Of a stretch of 64,000 bases of DNA, positions 33,852 through 45,611 are shown one piece after another. This DNA is from Anastatus disparis (Eukaryota; Arthropoda; Insecta; Hymenoptera; Eupelmidae), in contig JAFFSR010000316.1 of assembly GCA_017163975.1 (NCBI GenBank), forward strand, positions 251,001-315,000, read 5' to 3'. Positions within the stretch are counted from its first letter, which is position 1. The number at the start of each line of letters is the position of its first letter. Made by a program: the position numbers and the translations under genes. The notes beneath the pieces were generated by a model. The model ran no database searches. It was not told where the DNA came from and was given only the letters and a program-made list of their open reading frames with translations.

Positions 33852-35240
33852 TTACTGGAGAAATAAGGAGGAAAGCAGAAAAAAGAAAAAAAAAACAAAA
33901 CCAAAAAGAGAAAAAAAATAATGATTATTTGAAGAGAGGAAGAAAAGAAAAAAGAAGAGGAGAAGGAAAAAAAATATTTATTAGAAAAAGTTGCTCCAAC
34001 ACCTAATTGTCTCTTTTCTCTTTCCAAGTCTTTTGCCGCTGTTAAGCGATAAAAGAGAACTAGCACTATATGCTGTGAGGCTCAATAGATACAAGCCCAA
34101 AATTGAAAATAAACAAGACCCTCAAGAAATAAAACGTTATGATTGAGAAAAAAAAAAAAATTTTTTTCCTTACTCTCCACCAGAAATTTTTAAATGCTGT
34201 TAAGCATGAAAAAATAATTTACGAGCTTTATGCCGTGAGGCTCAAAAACTGTAAACCCTGTCAGAGAGAGAGAAAAGAAAAAAAAAAGAAAGAAGAGAAA
34301 CAAAAAACATAAAAAAAATGAAAAAAGAAAGAAAAAAAAAACATTAATTTTTAACTTATTTAGTGCAGAATTATATTTGCAAAAAATAAAAATGGTTCAC
34401 TTCATATTAACATAAGAAAAAAAAGTAGCAAAGGAAAAATTAAAAGTAAATGTATAAGCGTTAGTTTAATCTTACGCCTTGCGTTAGATAAGCTGATTGA
34501 CTGAGTTTTTATTTTAGCTATTTGTAAGGTAAAGTTTGTTACTTCAGAAAAATGTTAGTTATAGAAACAGGAAAAAGTAAAGTATTTACTTTTACTTAAT
34601 GTTAGATTTATTGATTTGTTTGTTAATTTATGTATAAATAAATAAGAATTGAAATAAATGTTCTATGCTCATCTAAAGCAAGTATTTTGTCTAGTTATCT
34701 AGCGTTTCCCTGCGATAGAGAACGTTTTGAACAATTTATTTAGTATTCTTTCTTTTTCTTTATTTATCCTTTTCCAAATTATTGGTTTATAAATAAATTA
34801 ATATCTTAAACACTAGTTCTGCGCTCATCTAAGACAAGTATTTTGTCTTGCGTTTCCCTGTGATAGAGAACGCTTCGAATATTTGGTTTTCGAGTAATTA
34901 ATTTATAAACAAATCAAGAATTGAAAATATTAGTTCTACGTTCATCTAAAGCAAGTATTTTGTCTAGTTACCTAGCGTTTCCCTGCGATAGAGAACGTTT
35001 TGAACAATGTATTTCAAATAAGAAAGACGTTATTAGATTTTATTTTTGATTTATCAACTTATAAATAAGTTAACAGATCGAAAAATCTTTACTCTATGCT
35101 CATCTAAAACAAGTATTTTGTCTAATATTATTTAGCGTTTCCCTGTGATAGAGAGCATTTCGAGTGTAATTAATTAGTATGAAAAGCAGTAATAAAAAAA
35201 AATTTGTTAGTGTTTATTAGTTATTTGACAAGAAATATCC
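33852..35240 (-). promoter_or_regulatory. Gypsy leader with four repeated ~70-bp modules
   Basis: Modules at 34661-34732, 34816-34880, 34933-35006 and 35092-35165 share ctcatctaa-acaagtattttgtct and gcgtttccctg-gatagag. A second pair (tgctgttaagc ... tgtgaggctc) lies at 34031-34083 and 34191-34247. 33860-33960 and 34264-34345 are purine-rich. No coding. In Drosophila gypsy the insulator is a repeat array at the same place (known); a similar role here is inference. Confidence 0.65.
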
Positions 35241-35259
35241 CACCGTCGCTGTCACCATT
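35241..35259 (-). promoter_or_regulatory. tRNA primer-binding site of the gypsy-type element
   Basis: On the minus strand, tggtgacagcgacggtggg begins 2 nt inside the 5' LTR. Position and TGG start fit; the tRNA was not identified. It resembles the site at 3562-3584. Confidence 0.7.
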
Positions 35260-36387
35260 TGTTATGTCCGGTCACCTTAAATAGGTTTACTCGGACATGT
35301 GTTTGTTTGGGATATTTCTTGTTGGTATTGTTAAATATTTTTTAGTTTTTAAAAGACTGCGGGATAGAGGAGCTTAATCGCTTACCTTGTCTTAACTGCT
35401 GGCTGCGTGGTCGAAAGCAAAGGAGTTTATCTACTTAATAAACTTTACACTGAAGGGCGCAGTGCTCCTCTCTAGTTGCCCGCTTGTTCATTATTTAGAA
35501 ATTGGATAATTGGCACTTGGTTCGCAGAGATTATTTTTTGTATATTTTTGTAAATGATATTTATTTAATTTTATTACAAATGTTATACAAGCTATTGATA
35601 AGTGAATCGCGCAGATTTACAATAATAAATCGGAAGAAACCTCGTTAGTACTTTTATTTATTTTTATTTGAAAATAAAATAGGAAATATTCTTTTTATTA
35701 ACACACTTTTTCCCCTAGCAGTAAGTTGTATAAAAATCGCGTTTTTATTGGACTGACTTGTTAAAATAAGCGCGCGACTAAATTAAGTTATTTCGCTTGT
35801 AATTAAATTTAAGAAGGAAATAAAGCGCGAGTTGCAAGTTTTTATTGATACGATTTTACACTTGATTTATGTGCAAGTCGAAAAAGGTGTTACCCTTGCG
35901 AGGTCTAACTGCGGACTGACTTATTAAAATTATTTTTCTCTGCAAGAAAGGTACAAATCTAGAAATAAAATGCAAGTTTGTCAAAATTTAATAGAGTCCC
36001 ATTGGTCAGTTCGGCCGTGAGAAACTCTTTAAAATCTCACATTCGGTGACAGAAGATATCTTCTTATCACGCCTAAAAATGCTGAGGTAGCGTATACGGC
36101 GCGCGAACTTACTGCTTTTCTCTTAAGACTATTATAAGAAATTAAATTTATTTTTTAATACAGTATATTCCTTATTACTAAAAGATTCATTTATTTATCT
36201 GCTTATATGTATTTATTAATGTTATTTAGGGAGAGAACTGCAAATAAATATGTTTATATGCATGCATAATGTATATGCGTATATATAATTATATATACGT
36301 ACGCACATTTATATGTATAACAATTTACAAAAAAAAATTAAGATGAAAAATGATTTTTCGTACATCCGTGATTATGCGGATGTAACA
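35260..36387 (-). repeat. 5' LTR of the gypsy-type element
   Basis: TGTTATGTCCGG...GATGTAACA, 1128 bp, followed on the plus strand by the ATTTG duplication. Contains the promoter in an active relative; the TATA and start site were not assigned. Confidence 0.9.
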
Positions 36388-36828
36388 ATTTGTTTTAATC
36401 AATCATACTTGACTGTAAAAGAAACGGTTTGTTTAATTCAAAGAAATCATTGATAATTTCAAAACAGTATATTTTCAAAACGCAAATTTAATTGACAGTA
36501 TCTAAAAAATTGATTTTTTTATTTTATAGAATTCGGTTATATAATCAAGCATTCGATTCTTTGATTCAGTAGAAAGAAAGTAAACATACGGATTCTTTGA
36601 ATCAATCAAATGAACTTTTATTTCAAACAAATAATTATTTGTTTTTACAACTTTATTTGACCGTTAATAAAATTATTTGTTCGATTCAAAGAAATCATCA
36701 AGAGGAATTTAAAAAAAGTATTTTTCAAAACAAAATATTGATTGACAGTATCAAAACAATGATTTTTTTGTTTTAAAAAATTTGGTTATATAATCAAACA
36801 TTCGATTTTTTAATTCAGTAGAAAGAGA
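36388..36828 (+). repeat. 248-bp satellite monomers between the LTR element and the MITE
   Basis: About one and three-quarter monomers resume exactly after the ATTTG duplication and stop at AGA (36826-36828), where the 515-bp MITE entered. Confidence 0.8.
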
Positions 36829-38045
36829 GGGCACGTTCCGTAAGTGAAATTCAGTTAGAGAATGGCAACACCGCTAATGTGCGGCTGTTTCATAAGTAAA
36901 AAATATAGAAGAATTTAAATTTAAGAAAACGTGCCGGTCAAAAAACTTAAGTTTATTAAGTTAAATATGGACGAAGTAAGTATAACAAGATTTTTTTACA
37001 TAATTATTAATAAATTAAATTAATATCTTTTCATATTATAAATATAAAAATTATTCATAATTGTAAAATGATGAATTAAAAATAAATCCTACCAATTACA
37101 GCATTTGCGTTCATCACGATTAACCCTTTTCATGCCAAACGGCCATAAATTTTTTATGTTTTTCAAGTGAATATTTCTCTGTGTAATGGTGAGCAAAACA
37201 ATTTTAAAACCACATTTTCTAACGTATTTTTATCCGTACTTTTCAAATCTGCTATTTGTTTTTTTCTGTGACGTTTGATTTTTTCAAAATGGCGTCAAAT
37301 TTACAAAAAAACGTGATTTTTTTTTTTTTTTTTTGTTTAACGAACTGGCTAATAATGTTCCCGGTGTCGGATCGGTACAAGCGTCTGGATCCTGTGGAAT
37401 AATCGCCATAGCTAAAATTTAAGCCATACAGGATGTCAAAATTCAAAATGGCCGATCCAATATGGCGACTTTTACACGCTTTTTTTCGTTTTTTTTCAGT
37501 TTTTTGATGTTTATAGTCCATGGCGTTCAATTTTCGAATAGATTTATTATTTTTATCCCAGTTTGATGTCGATTATGTCAGAAAATGACAATACAAGATA
37601 ATTTGAAATTCAAAATGGCGGAAAATATTATATTTTCTTTGATTTTATCCAGTTTTTCTTAGAAATTCACAAGTTTTTGCCGTTTATATGTTGTTATTTT
37701 GTACTTTCTTCATTCACATTACCCAAAGTTATACAAACAATGGAAAATACATCCAACCTCGTAATTCAAATTGGCCATTCCAATATGGCGGCTTTTATGA
37801 ACAATTATTTTTGATTTTATTTTGAATTATTCAATTCTTTTAGTTATGACGCGTTTTTTCAAGTATATTTAGTATTGTTTCATAACAATAATGTCAGAAA
37901 TCGTGAAAAAAAATAAGTAAAGCTTGAAAGTTAAAACTTACGGATAAATATAAATTTTTCGGCGTTTTTTTTGCCATGACACATTTGCGCATAAATTTGT
38001 GTGAGTAAAAGTTAACAATTACAAATAACGAAGAACAAATGTTTA

Positions 38046-38125
38046 TTGATTGAATTGAATATTAGGAGTTGAACCCAAACCGACAGGTTGGCAAGTTTAC
38101 GCTGTACCATTGAACCACCGCAGCT
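38046..38125 (-). other. Degenerate tRNA-Gly(GCC)-like sequence
   Basis: On the minus strand, tggttcaatggta fits a box A and ggttcaactcc nearly fits a box B at normal tRNA spacing, with ttgccaa as a possible anticodon loop (GCC). The anticodon stem hardly pairs and no clear acceptor stem closes. Probably a tRNA-derived fragment or SINE head carried inside the piggyBac element, not a working gene. Confidence 0.5.
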
Positions 38126-38474
38126 CTTATCATCAAATTCAATTGTTCGCTTTTTTCTGTATTTTTCATTTCTAAAGTTGTAATTTGAATAAAAATAATT
38201 TATAAACGTAACCATTGGATGCGAATTTTTTTTTCGTTATAAAGCACAATATAAATAAGCAATATTAGAATTTTCAACAATATCTTGTTTGCTACAATCT
38301 ATTTTCTAAAATCTCTAAGTTTATCTTCTCTAAATTTATAAATATTATCAGAATATTTAAAAAAATGTTTTCGTTCAATTTTGAATTTTTCGCATAAGTA
38401 TGCTTTCAAAAGCAACATAATTCGATAAAATAAATTTTTAACAAATACATTATACTTCGGAAATTTCTGAAAAA

Positions 38475-40172
38475 ATGCGTAAACGAAAAATATTAGATTC
38501 AGTCCCTATTTCGTCTACTAAAAGAAGAAGGAAAGAAGCATCTGATACAGAATATGACGAAGATGATGATTGCTTTATTCCTGATCCAGATCATTCAGGT
38601 TCATCTGATTCTGATAATCCAAGTTCATCTGATTCCGAAAATAACCATGATTCTGATGACTCAGGTTCATCTGATCCTAGCGATGCTATGGATGATTTTC
38701 AGTATCCATCTTACAGAAATGTTTTAGATAAGTGTTCGAAGAATCGAAAAAAATTGGAACCTGGTCATGAATTTACTTGGATTGATGGCGAAAAAGCTTA
38801 CACTGATGACTTGAAAGATGAAATAATTCTTTCTGAATCCAAAAAAAAAATCAGAGCTAGTTCACATGTGGATTTATTTGAGTTTTTTTTTTCTAAGGAA
38901 CTAAAAACTTATATCATAGAAGCGTCCAATGAAAATGGATTAGATATAAGTCATGATGAATTAGACATTTTTTTGGGTATAATATTATTATCTACGTACA
39001 ATAAGCGTAATGATCAACAAGAGTACTGGTCTAAAGACCCAGATTTGAAATGTGAGTTCGTTTCATCCGCAATGAGTAGAAAACGATTTTTAGAAATCAA
39101 ATCTAAACTAAAATTTTCTAAAATAACAGATCAAAACGATTCCGACAAAGCGTGGCGAATCCGTAAAATTTTAGATATATTTAGAGAAAACATACAGCAA
39201 TTTGGTTTTTTTTCAACCGGTTTATCGGTAGACGAAATGATGGCAAGATTTTTTGGTCGTACGATTCTGAGACAATTTTTACCATCAAAACCTGACAGAT
39301 TTGGTTTGAAATTTTGGGGATTGTGCAACACTTTTGGGTATTTATTCAATTTAGACATCTACTGCGGCAAAAACTCATCATCATCTAGTGATTGCGAAAA
39401 TTGTGCACTAGGTTCAAAAGTTGTTATGCAAATGGTCAAACCGTTGTTATTACAAACCACAAAAACTAGATTACATCAATACCATCTCACTTTCGACAAT
39501 TACTTTACCAGCCCTGATCTTATTTTACATTTGAAGAAACTTGGTTTACGAGCAACAGGGACCGTAAGAAAAGGACGAGTAAGCAACAATGAACATACAT
39601 TCAATAAAGGTGCTCTCAGAGGTTCGTATAAAGTTAGCCATGATAAAAATAGTGGGATAAATTATGTTAGTGTCATGGATAGTAAAAAAGTGTCTTTACT
39701 TTCAACTGCAGCTGGTATTTCACCTTTAGTATCTAAATTGAGATACTCTCAAGAACACAAAAATAAAGTAAACTATGACTTTCCCTCTATAATATCGTTT
39801 TATAATCATTTTATGGGTGGTGTTGATGATCACGATTTTAGATGTAAAAAAGTACTTCCAAGTATTCAGGCAAAAAGATGGACTTGGGCGGGTTTCGTTA
39901 AAATTTTGCAATCATCAGTTACAAATGCAACTGCATTATGGAACATGTGCTGTAATAAAGGTAAAAGAAGATTACGAACTAAAGACATGTGTAGAAGCAT
40001 TACTAAGTTCTATATCGAAAAATCAAAGAAAAAAAATATGAGTTCTCACAAAACTGAATCAAGAGAAAGACACTTATGTACAGCTAGTAATTGTTCTCAA
40101 CGAACATCTAAATATTGCATCAATTGTGAAGCTTATTATTGCAAAAATTGTTATTCAAAACTGCATGCATAA
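38475..40172 (+). CDS. piggyBac-family transposase
   Basis: 565 residues, uninterrupted, first ATG of the frame. Acidic, Ser/Asp-rich N-terminus (residues 24-75), then the DDE-type transposase core with the three expected aspartates in LSVDEMM (D253), LTFDNYFTS (D341) and MGGVDDHD (D451). These are close to the spacing in the founding piggyBac protein (268/346/447). A C-terminal cysteine-rich domain (C535-x4-C, then CINC-x4-CKNC to residue 559) would bind the terminal repeats. Role: cuts and pastes the element at TTAA without leaving a footprint. All key residues are present, so activity is plausible. Introns are not needed. Confidence 0.93.
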   Translation: MRKRKILDSVPISSTKRRRKEASDTEYDEDDDCFIPDPDHSGSSDSDNPSSSDSENNHDSDDSGSSDPSDAMDDFQYPSYRNVLDKCSKNRKKLEPGHEFTWIDGEKAYTDDLKDEIILSESKKKIRASSHVDLFEFFFSKELKTYIIEASNENGLDISHDELDIFLGIILLSTYNKRNDQQEYWSKDPDLKCEFVSSAMSRKRFLEIKSKLKFSKITDQNDSDKAWRIRKILDIFRENIQQFGFFSTGLSVDEMMARFFGRTILRQFLPSKPDRFGLKFWGLCNTFGYLFNLDIYCGKNSSSSSDCENCALGSKVVMQMVKPLLLQTTKTRLHQYHLTFDNYFTSPDLILHLKKLGLRATGTVRKGRVSNNEHTFNKGALRGSYKVSHDKNSGINYVSVMDSKKVSLLSTAAGISPLVSKLRYSQEHKNKVNYDFPSIISFYNHFMGGVDDHDFRCKKVLPSIQAKRWTWAGFVKILQSSVTNATALWNMCCNKGKRRLRTKDMCRSITKFYIEKSKKKNMSSHKTESRERHLCTASNCSQRTSKYCINCEAYYCKNCYSKLHA

Positions 40173-40244
40173 TAATTTTTTTAAAAAATCGAAAATAAAA
40201 GAAGACAAATAAGTTTGACTAAAAATAATAAATAAAAAAAAAAA

Positions 40245-40289
<45 letters not shown>

Positions 40290-41487
40290 AAAGACTTTCC
40301 ACTACCGTCGACCTCCTCGTAAGAACTTTTCTACATAGATAGATTACTATATTTATTGATGTAGAAAAATGTTCTGGTGAAAGTCGGGCAACGTAAAATT
40401 TACGGTTAACGGGCGGTTTTAAAAATATTGATATATAATTAATTATTTAATGTATAATTAGTGCATAAATATGAAAAATTATTGTATAAATTTATAACTT
40501 TATTATTTACAATGACCAACCTACCTAAAAAATAAATACCACAACTAAAAGAGCTGAAAAATTCAAAATAAAATCAAAAATAATTGTTCATAAAAGCCGC
40601 CATATTGGAATGGCCATTTTGAATTACGAGGTTGGATGTATTTTCCATTGTTTGTATAACTTTGGGTAATGTAAATGAAGAAAGTACAAAATAACAACAT
40701 ATAAACGGCAAAAACTTGTGAATTTCTAAGAAAAACTGGATAAAATCAAAGAAAATATAATATTTTCCGCCATTTTGAATTTCAAATTATCTTGTATTGT
40801 CATTTTCTGACATAATCGACATCAAACTGGGATAAAAATAATAAATCTATTCGAAAATTGAACGCCATGGACTATAAACATCAAAAAACTGAAAAAAAAC
40901 GAAAAAAAGCGTGTAAAAGTCGCCATATTGGATCGGCCATTTTGAATTTTGACATCCTGTATGGCTTAAATTTTAGCTATGGCGATTATTCCACAGGATC
41001 CAGACGCTTGTACCGATCCGACACCGGGAACATTATTAGCCAGTTCGTTAAACAAAAAAAAAAAAAAAAAATCACGTTTTTTTGTAAATTTGCCGCCATT
41101 TTGAAAAAATCAAACGTCACAGAAAAAATAAATAGCAGATTTGAAAAGTACGGATAAAAATACGTTAGAAAATGTGGTTTTAAAATTGTTTTGCTCACCA
41201 TTACACAGAGAAATATTCACTTGAAAAACATAAAAAATTTATGGCCGTTTGGCATGAAAAGGGTTAAACTAAACTTTATAAACTATAAATTTAATTAAAA
41301 TTAATATATATATATTTATTAATATATATTAATATATATTTGAATGACTTCAATCAATAATTACTCATCAAATGTGTTTAAAAATTTTCAAAATTTGAAA
41401 TCAGCTGTTATATTTTTTACTTTTGAAACAGCCGCCCATTAGCGGTGTTGCCATTCTCTAACTGAATTTCACTTACGGAACGTGCCC

Positions 41488-44350
41488 AGAGTAAACATAC
41501 GAATTCTTTGAATCAATCAAATGAACTTTTGTTTCAAACAAATAATTATTTGTTTTTACAACTTTATTTGACCGTTAATAAAATTATTTGTTTTATTCAA
41601 AGAAATTATCAAGAGGAATTTTAAAAAAGTATTTTTCAAAACAAAATATTGATTGACAGTATCAAAACAATGATTTTTTTGTTTTAAAAAATTTGGTTAT
41701 ATAATCAAGCATTCGATTTTTTAATTCAGTAGTAAGAGAGTAAACATACGAATTCTTTGAATCAATCGAATGAACTTTTGTTTCAAACAAATAATTATTT
41801 GTTTTTACAACTTTATTTGACCGTTAAAAGAATTATTTGTTTGATTTAAAGAAATTATCAAGAGGAATTTAAAAAAGTATTTGTTTTGAACGAAATATTG
41901 TTTGACAAATTAAAAATAATGGTTTTTTAGTTTTAAAGAATTTAGTTATTCAATCAAGCATTCTACTTTTTAATTCAGTAGTAAGAGAGTAAACATACGA
42001 ATTCTTTGAATCAATCAAATGAACTTTTGTTTCAAACAAATAATTATTTGTTTTTACAACTTTATCTGACCGTTAATAAAATTATTTGTTTGATTTAAAG
42101 AAATTATTAAGAGGAATTTAAAAAAGTATTTGTTTTAAACGAAATATTGTTTGACAAATTAAAAATAATGGTTTTTTAGTTTTAAAGAATTTAGTTATTC
42201 AATCAAGCATTCTACTTTTTAATTCAGTAGTAAGAGAGTAAACATACGAATTCTTTGAATCAATCAAATGAACCTTTGTTTCAAACAAATAATTATTTGT
42301 TTTTACAACTTTATTTGACCGTTAATAAAATTATTTGTTTGATTCAAAGAAATTATCAAGAGGAATTTAAAAAAAGAATTTTTAAAACAAAATATTGATT
42401 GACAGTATCAAAACAATGATTTTTTTGTTTTAAAAAATTTAGTTATATAATCAAGCATTCGACTTTTTAATTCAGTAGTAAGAGAGTAAACATACGAATT
42501 CTTTGAATCAATCAAATGAACCTTTGTTTCAAACAAATAATTATTTGTTTTATACAACTTTATTTGGCCGTTAAAAAAATTATTTGTTTGATTCAAAGAA
42601 ACTATTAAGAGGAATTAAAAAATATTTGTTTTAAACAAAATATTGTTTGACAAATTAAAAATAATGTTTTTTTTTAAAGAATTTAATTATATAATCAAGC
42701 ATTCGATTCTTTGATTTCGTAGAAAGAAAGTAAACGTACGGATTCTTTAAATTAATCATATAAATCTTTGTTTTAAATAAATAATTAATGGTTTTATACA
42801 ACTATACTTGACCGTTAAAAAAATTATTTGTTTCATTTAGAGAAATTATTAAAGAGAATTTCAAAACAGTATTTTTTTTAAACAAAATATTGATTGACAG
42901 TATCAAAACAATGATTTTTTTGTTTAAAAAAATTTAGTTATATAATCAAGCATTCGACTTTTTAATTCAGTAGTACGAGAGTAAACATACGAATTCTTTG
43001 AATCAATCAAATGAACCTTTGTTTCAAACAAATAATTATTTGTTTTAGAAAACGATATTTTACCGTTAAAGAAATTATTTGTTTGATTCAAAGAAACTAT
43101 TAAGAGGAATTAAAAAAAAGTATTTGTTTTAAACAAAATATTGTTTGACAAATTAAAAATAATGGTTTTTTTTTTAAAGAATTTAATTATATAATCAAGC
43201 ATTCGATTCTTTGATTCAGTAGAAAGAAAGTAAACGTACGGATTCTTTAAATTAATCATATAAATCTTTGTTTTAAATAAATAATTAATGGTTTTATACA
43301 ACTATACTTGACCTTTAAAAAAATTATTTGTTTCATTTAGAGAAATTATTAAAGAGAATTTAAAAACAGTATTTTTTTTAAACAAAATATTGATTGACAG
43401 TATCAAAACAATGATTTTTTTGTTTAAAAAAATTTAGTTATATAATCAAGCATTCGACTTTTTAATTCAGTAGTACGAGAGTAAACATACGAATTCTTTG
43501 AATCAATCAAATGAACCTTTGTTTCAAACAAATAATTATTTGTTTTAGAAAACGATATTTTACCGTTAAGGAAATTATTTGTTTGATTCAAAGAAATCAT
43601 TAAGAAGAATTCGAAAACAGTTTTTTTTAAGCGAAATATTGTTTGACAGATTAAAAAAAATGTTTTTTTTTGTTCTAATGAATGTGATAATATAATCAAG
43701 CATTCGATTCTTTGATTTAAAAATTAGTGAGTAGACATACGAATTTGTTGAATTCATAAAATAAATCTTTGTTTCAAGTTAATAATTATTTGTTTCATAC
43801 AACTACACTTGACCGTTGAAGAAATTATTTGTTTGATTTTTAAAGAAATCATTAAGGAAAATTTGAAAACAGTATTTTTTTGAAACCAAATATTGATTGA
43901 CATATTTAAAAAATGGTTTTGTAGTTTCAAAAAATTTGGTTATATAATTAAGCTTTCGATCCTCTGATTCAGTAGTAGAAGAGAAAACATACGAATTCTC
44001 TGAATAGATCAAATGAATCTTTGTTTTGAATAAATAATTATTTGTTTTATACAGTCATACTTGCCTGTACAAGAAATTATTTGTTTGATACAAAGAAATT
44101 TGTAAGAAGAATTTTAAAACAGTATTGTTTCAAAACAAAACATTGAGAGATACAAAAAAATGTTTTTTTTAAATTTTAAAGAATATGGTAATATAATTAA
44201 GCATTCAATTACTTAAATACTAGTAAAATAGTAAAGATACTAATATTTTGAATTAATTAAATAAATCTTGGTTTCAAATAAATGATTTTTCGTTTTATAC
44301 AATCGTACCCGTCTGTAGAAAAAATTATTTGTTTGATTCAAAAAAATTAT
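41488..44350 (+). repeat. 248-bp satellite array, main block
   Basis: About eleven monomers. The marker taaacatacgaattc recurs at 41493, 41741, 41990, 42240, 42487, ~42731, ~42982, 43231, 43482 and 43730 (244-251 bp apart). The last monomers are more diverged. Two neighbouring ~497-bp dimers (about 42660-43150 and 43160-43650) are more alike than adjacent monomers. All minus-strand frames inside repeat with the same period and are not genes. Confidence 0.85.
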
Positions 44351-44606
44351 TTCGGCATAAAGCTTCAAATTTCGTCCGCTTGGTGGAAACCCTTTTTTTT
44401 CTAAACTCGCAAGTGCCTCCTCAGTTCATATATAAGAAAATTGTAAAGTCAAACCTATTAACGTAACGCACTGCGAGCGATTGCGATACTTGAAACGTCG
44501 ATAGGGAAACATTGATAAGTTAAGATTAGCGAGCGATAACTTTAATGATATGTATTATTTGTATTTAAAATGAAAAATATATGCTGTATAAGATTAAGCG
44601 AATATA
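44351..44606. other. Unique core segment of the 24-kb element
   Basis: The satellite ends at aaaattatttcggcataaag and non-repetitive text follows (cgtccgcttggtgg, cgcactgcgagcgattgcg), more balanced in base use than its surroundings. It continues after the mariner insertion at 47454. No ORF or known family. Confidence 0.45.
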
Positions 44607-45611
44607 CAGGGTGTCCCATTTTAACTTGGACACGTCAATAACTCTGAAAATATAGACTTTTGAAAAAAATGTTTCAAATGAAAGTTGTAGGGTTTCAAGG
44701 GGGGCATCCAATGGTGACCTTGATCGTGACCTTGACCATGACCTTCAAGGTTATTTGAAGGTCAAGTCGGTTTTCTTAAATGGAAAGTCATAATTTTGAT
44801 ACCGAAAATGGAAAGAGCGGAAAATTTTACGTCCAAATATGACCTTGGCGATAATCTTTATTATGACCTTCAAGGTCATTTCAAGGTCAAGTCGATTTTC
44901 TTAAATGGAAAGCCATAATTTTGATCCCGTAAATGGAAAGTGCGGAAAATTTTACATCCACATATGACGTTGACAATGACCTTGACCATGACCTTTAAGG
45001 TGACCTTGAGGTCAAGTCAAATTTTTAATGGAAACCTACACTTTGAACATCGGAACGGTAGAATAACTAAATAAAAATTATTATAAATGTGTCTAGAATA
45101 ATTGTAAGGTTTTTTCAAAATATCTAACGGTAATTAACTTCAGCCTCAACCATGGCCGTAAGTTTTGATTTTTTGAAAATCTTGTCCAAGCGAAACATTT
45201 CCAATTCTTAATAAGCAACCTCAAAAACCCATTAAATTAAATGTGTTACGGGTGATAGCTTCGCACGCATAGTCGAAGCACAAGAACGAAGCAGCGATAG
45301 CCGCAACTCAGCATTTTAGGCGAGATGTGCAGTAGTCGCGGCGACGTGCTAAATAAATAAAAAATAGTAATTAAAAAAAAAGTCACATCGTTCATTTCTA
45401 CAAATTTGAGCTTTCAGATATTATTATACATTTCAGATATTTTTCTGCGTCTCAGAATTGAGATACTTTGTCGCTGTAGATTTGCCTGTGATTCCAAAAT
45501 TTATTCAATAATAAGACTACTAAATACTTATTAGTTTACAGCTTTACTTCTAAAATTATTTCTCTTAAAATTAGAAAATTATCGAAAGTTGTTTTAAAAG
45601 TTTCATAAAAA

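Larger units (their letters stand above)
26137..36387 (-). mobile_element. Ty3/gypsy-type retroelement with env-like gene, 10.25 kb
   Basis: Flanked by ATTTG at 26132-26136 and 36388-36392. Two 1128-bp LTRs differ at about 13 positions by eye. Reading on the minus strand: LTR, primer-binding site, long repeat-bearing leader, small extra ORF, gag, pol in the -1 frame, env-like region, polypurine tract, LTR. Defects are one stop in pol, absence of an integrase domain, and a frameshift in env. LTR similarity of ~99% implies a fairly recent insertion. Env-bearing gypsy elements of insects (errantivirus-like) are known; this copy cannot make a complete pol or env. Confidence 0.9.
37124..41263 (+). 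mobile_element. piggyBac element with ~720-bp terminal inverted repeats
   Basis: CCCTTTTCATGCC...GGCATGAAAAGGG flanked by TTAA at 37120-37123 and 41264-41267. Arms run to about 37850 and from about 40540 with few differences. That is far longer than the short repeats of classical piggyBac. Inside are a degenerate tRNA-like sequence, the transposase gene and a long A run (40232-40287). Intact ends, exact target duplication and an open transposase suggest a young, possibly autonomous copy. Confidence 0.9.
36829..41487. mobile_element. 515-bp MITE (GGGCACGTTCCG ends) split by piggyBac
   Basis: Ends GGGCACGTTCCGTAAGTG and CACTTACGGAACGTGCCC, ~75-bp inverted arms (gcaacaccgcta and its complement), and AGA on both sides (36826-36828, 41488-41490). 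Removing the piggyBac element at 37124-41263 and one TTAA leaves ~515 bp without coding capacity. The duplication could also be read as four bases (AGAG), with one unpaired base at the end. Superfamily not recognised. Confidence 0.8.

Noticed and set aside
33848..34066. 72-residue Phe/Ser-rich minus frame overlapping the extra ORF start region
   Set aside because: It comes from a purine-rich low-complexity tract in the gypsy leader.
25637..44012. Several 60-90-residue minus-strand frames in the satellite arrays
   Set aside because: They recur with the 248-bp period and reflect AT-rich monomer sequence, not genes.
41488..44350. Regularly spaced repeats that might suggest a CRISPR-like array
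   Set aside because: The repeat unit is the whole 248 bp, without short conserved repeats and unique spacers; the context is eukaryotic satellite.
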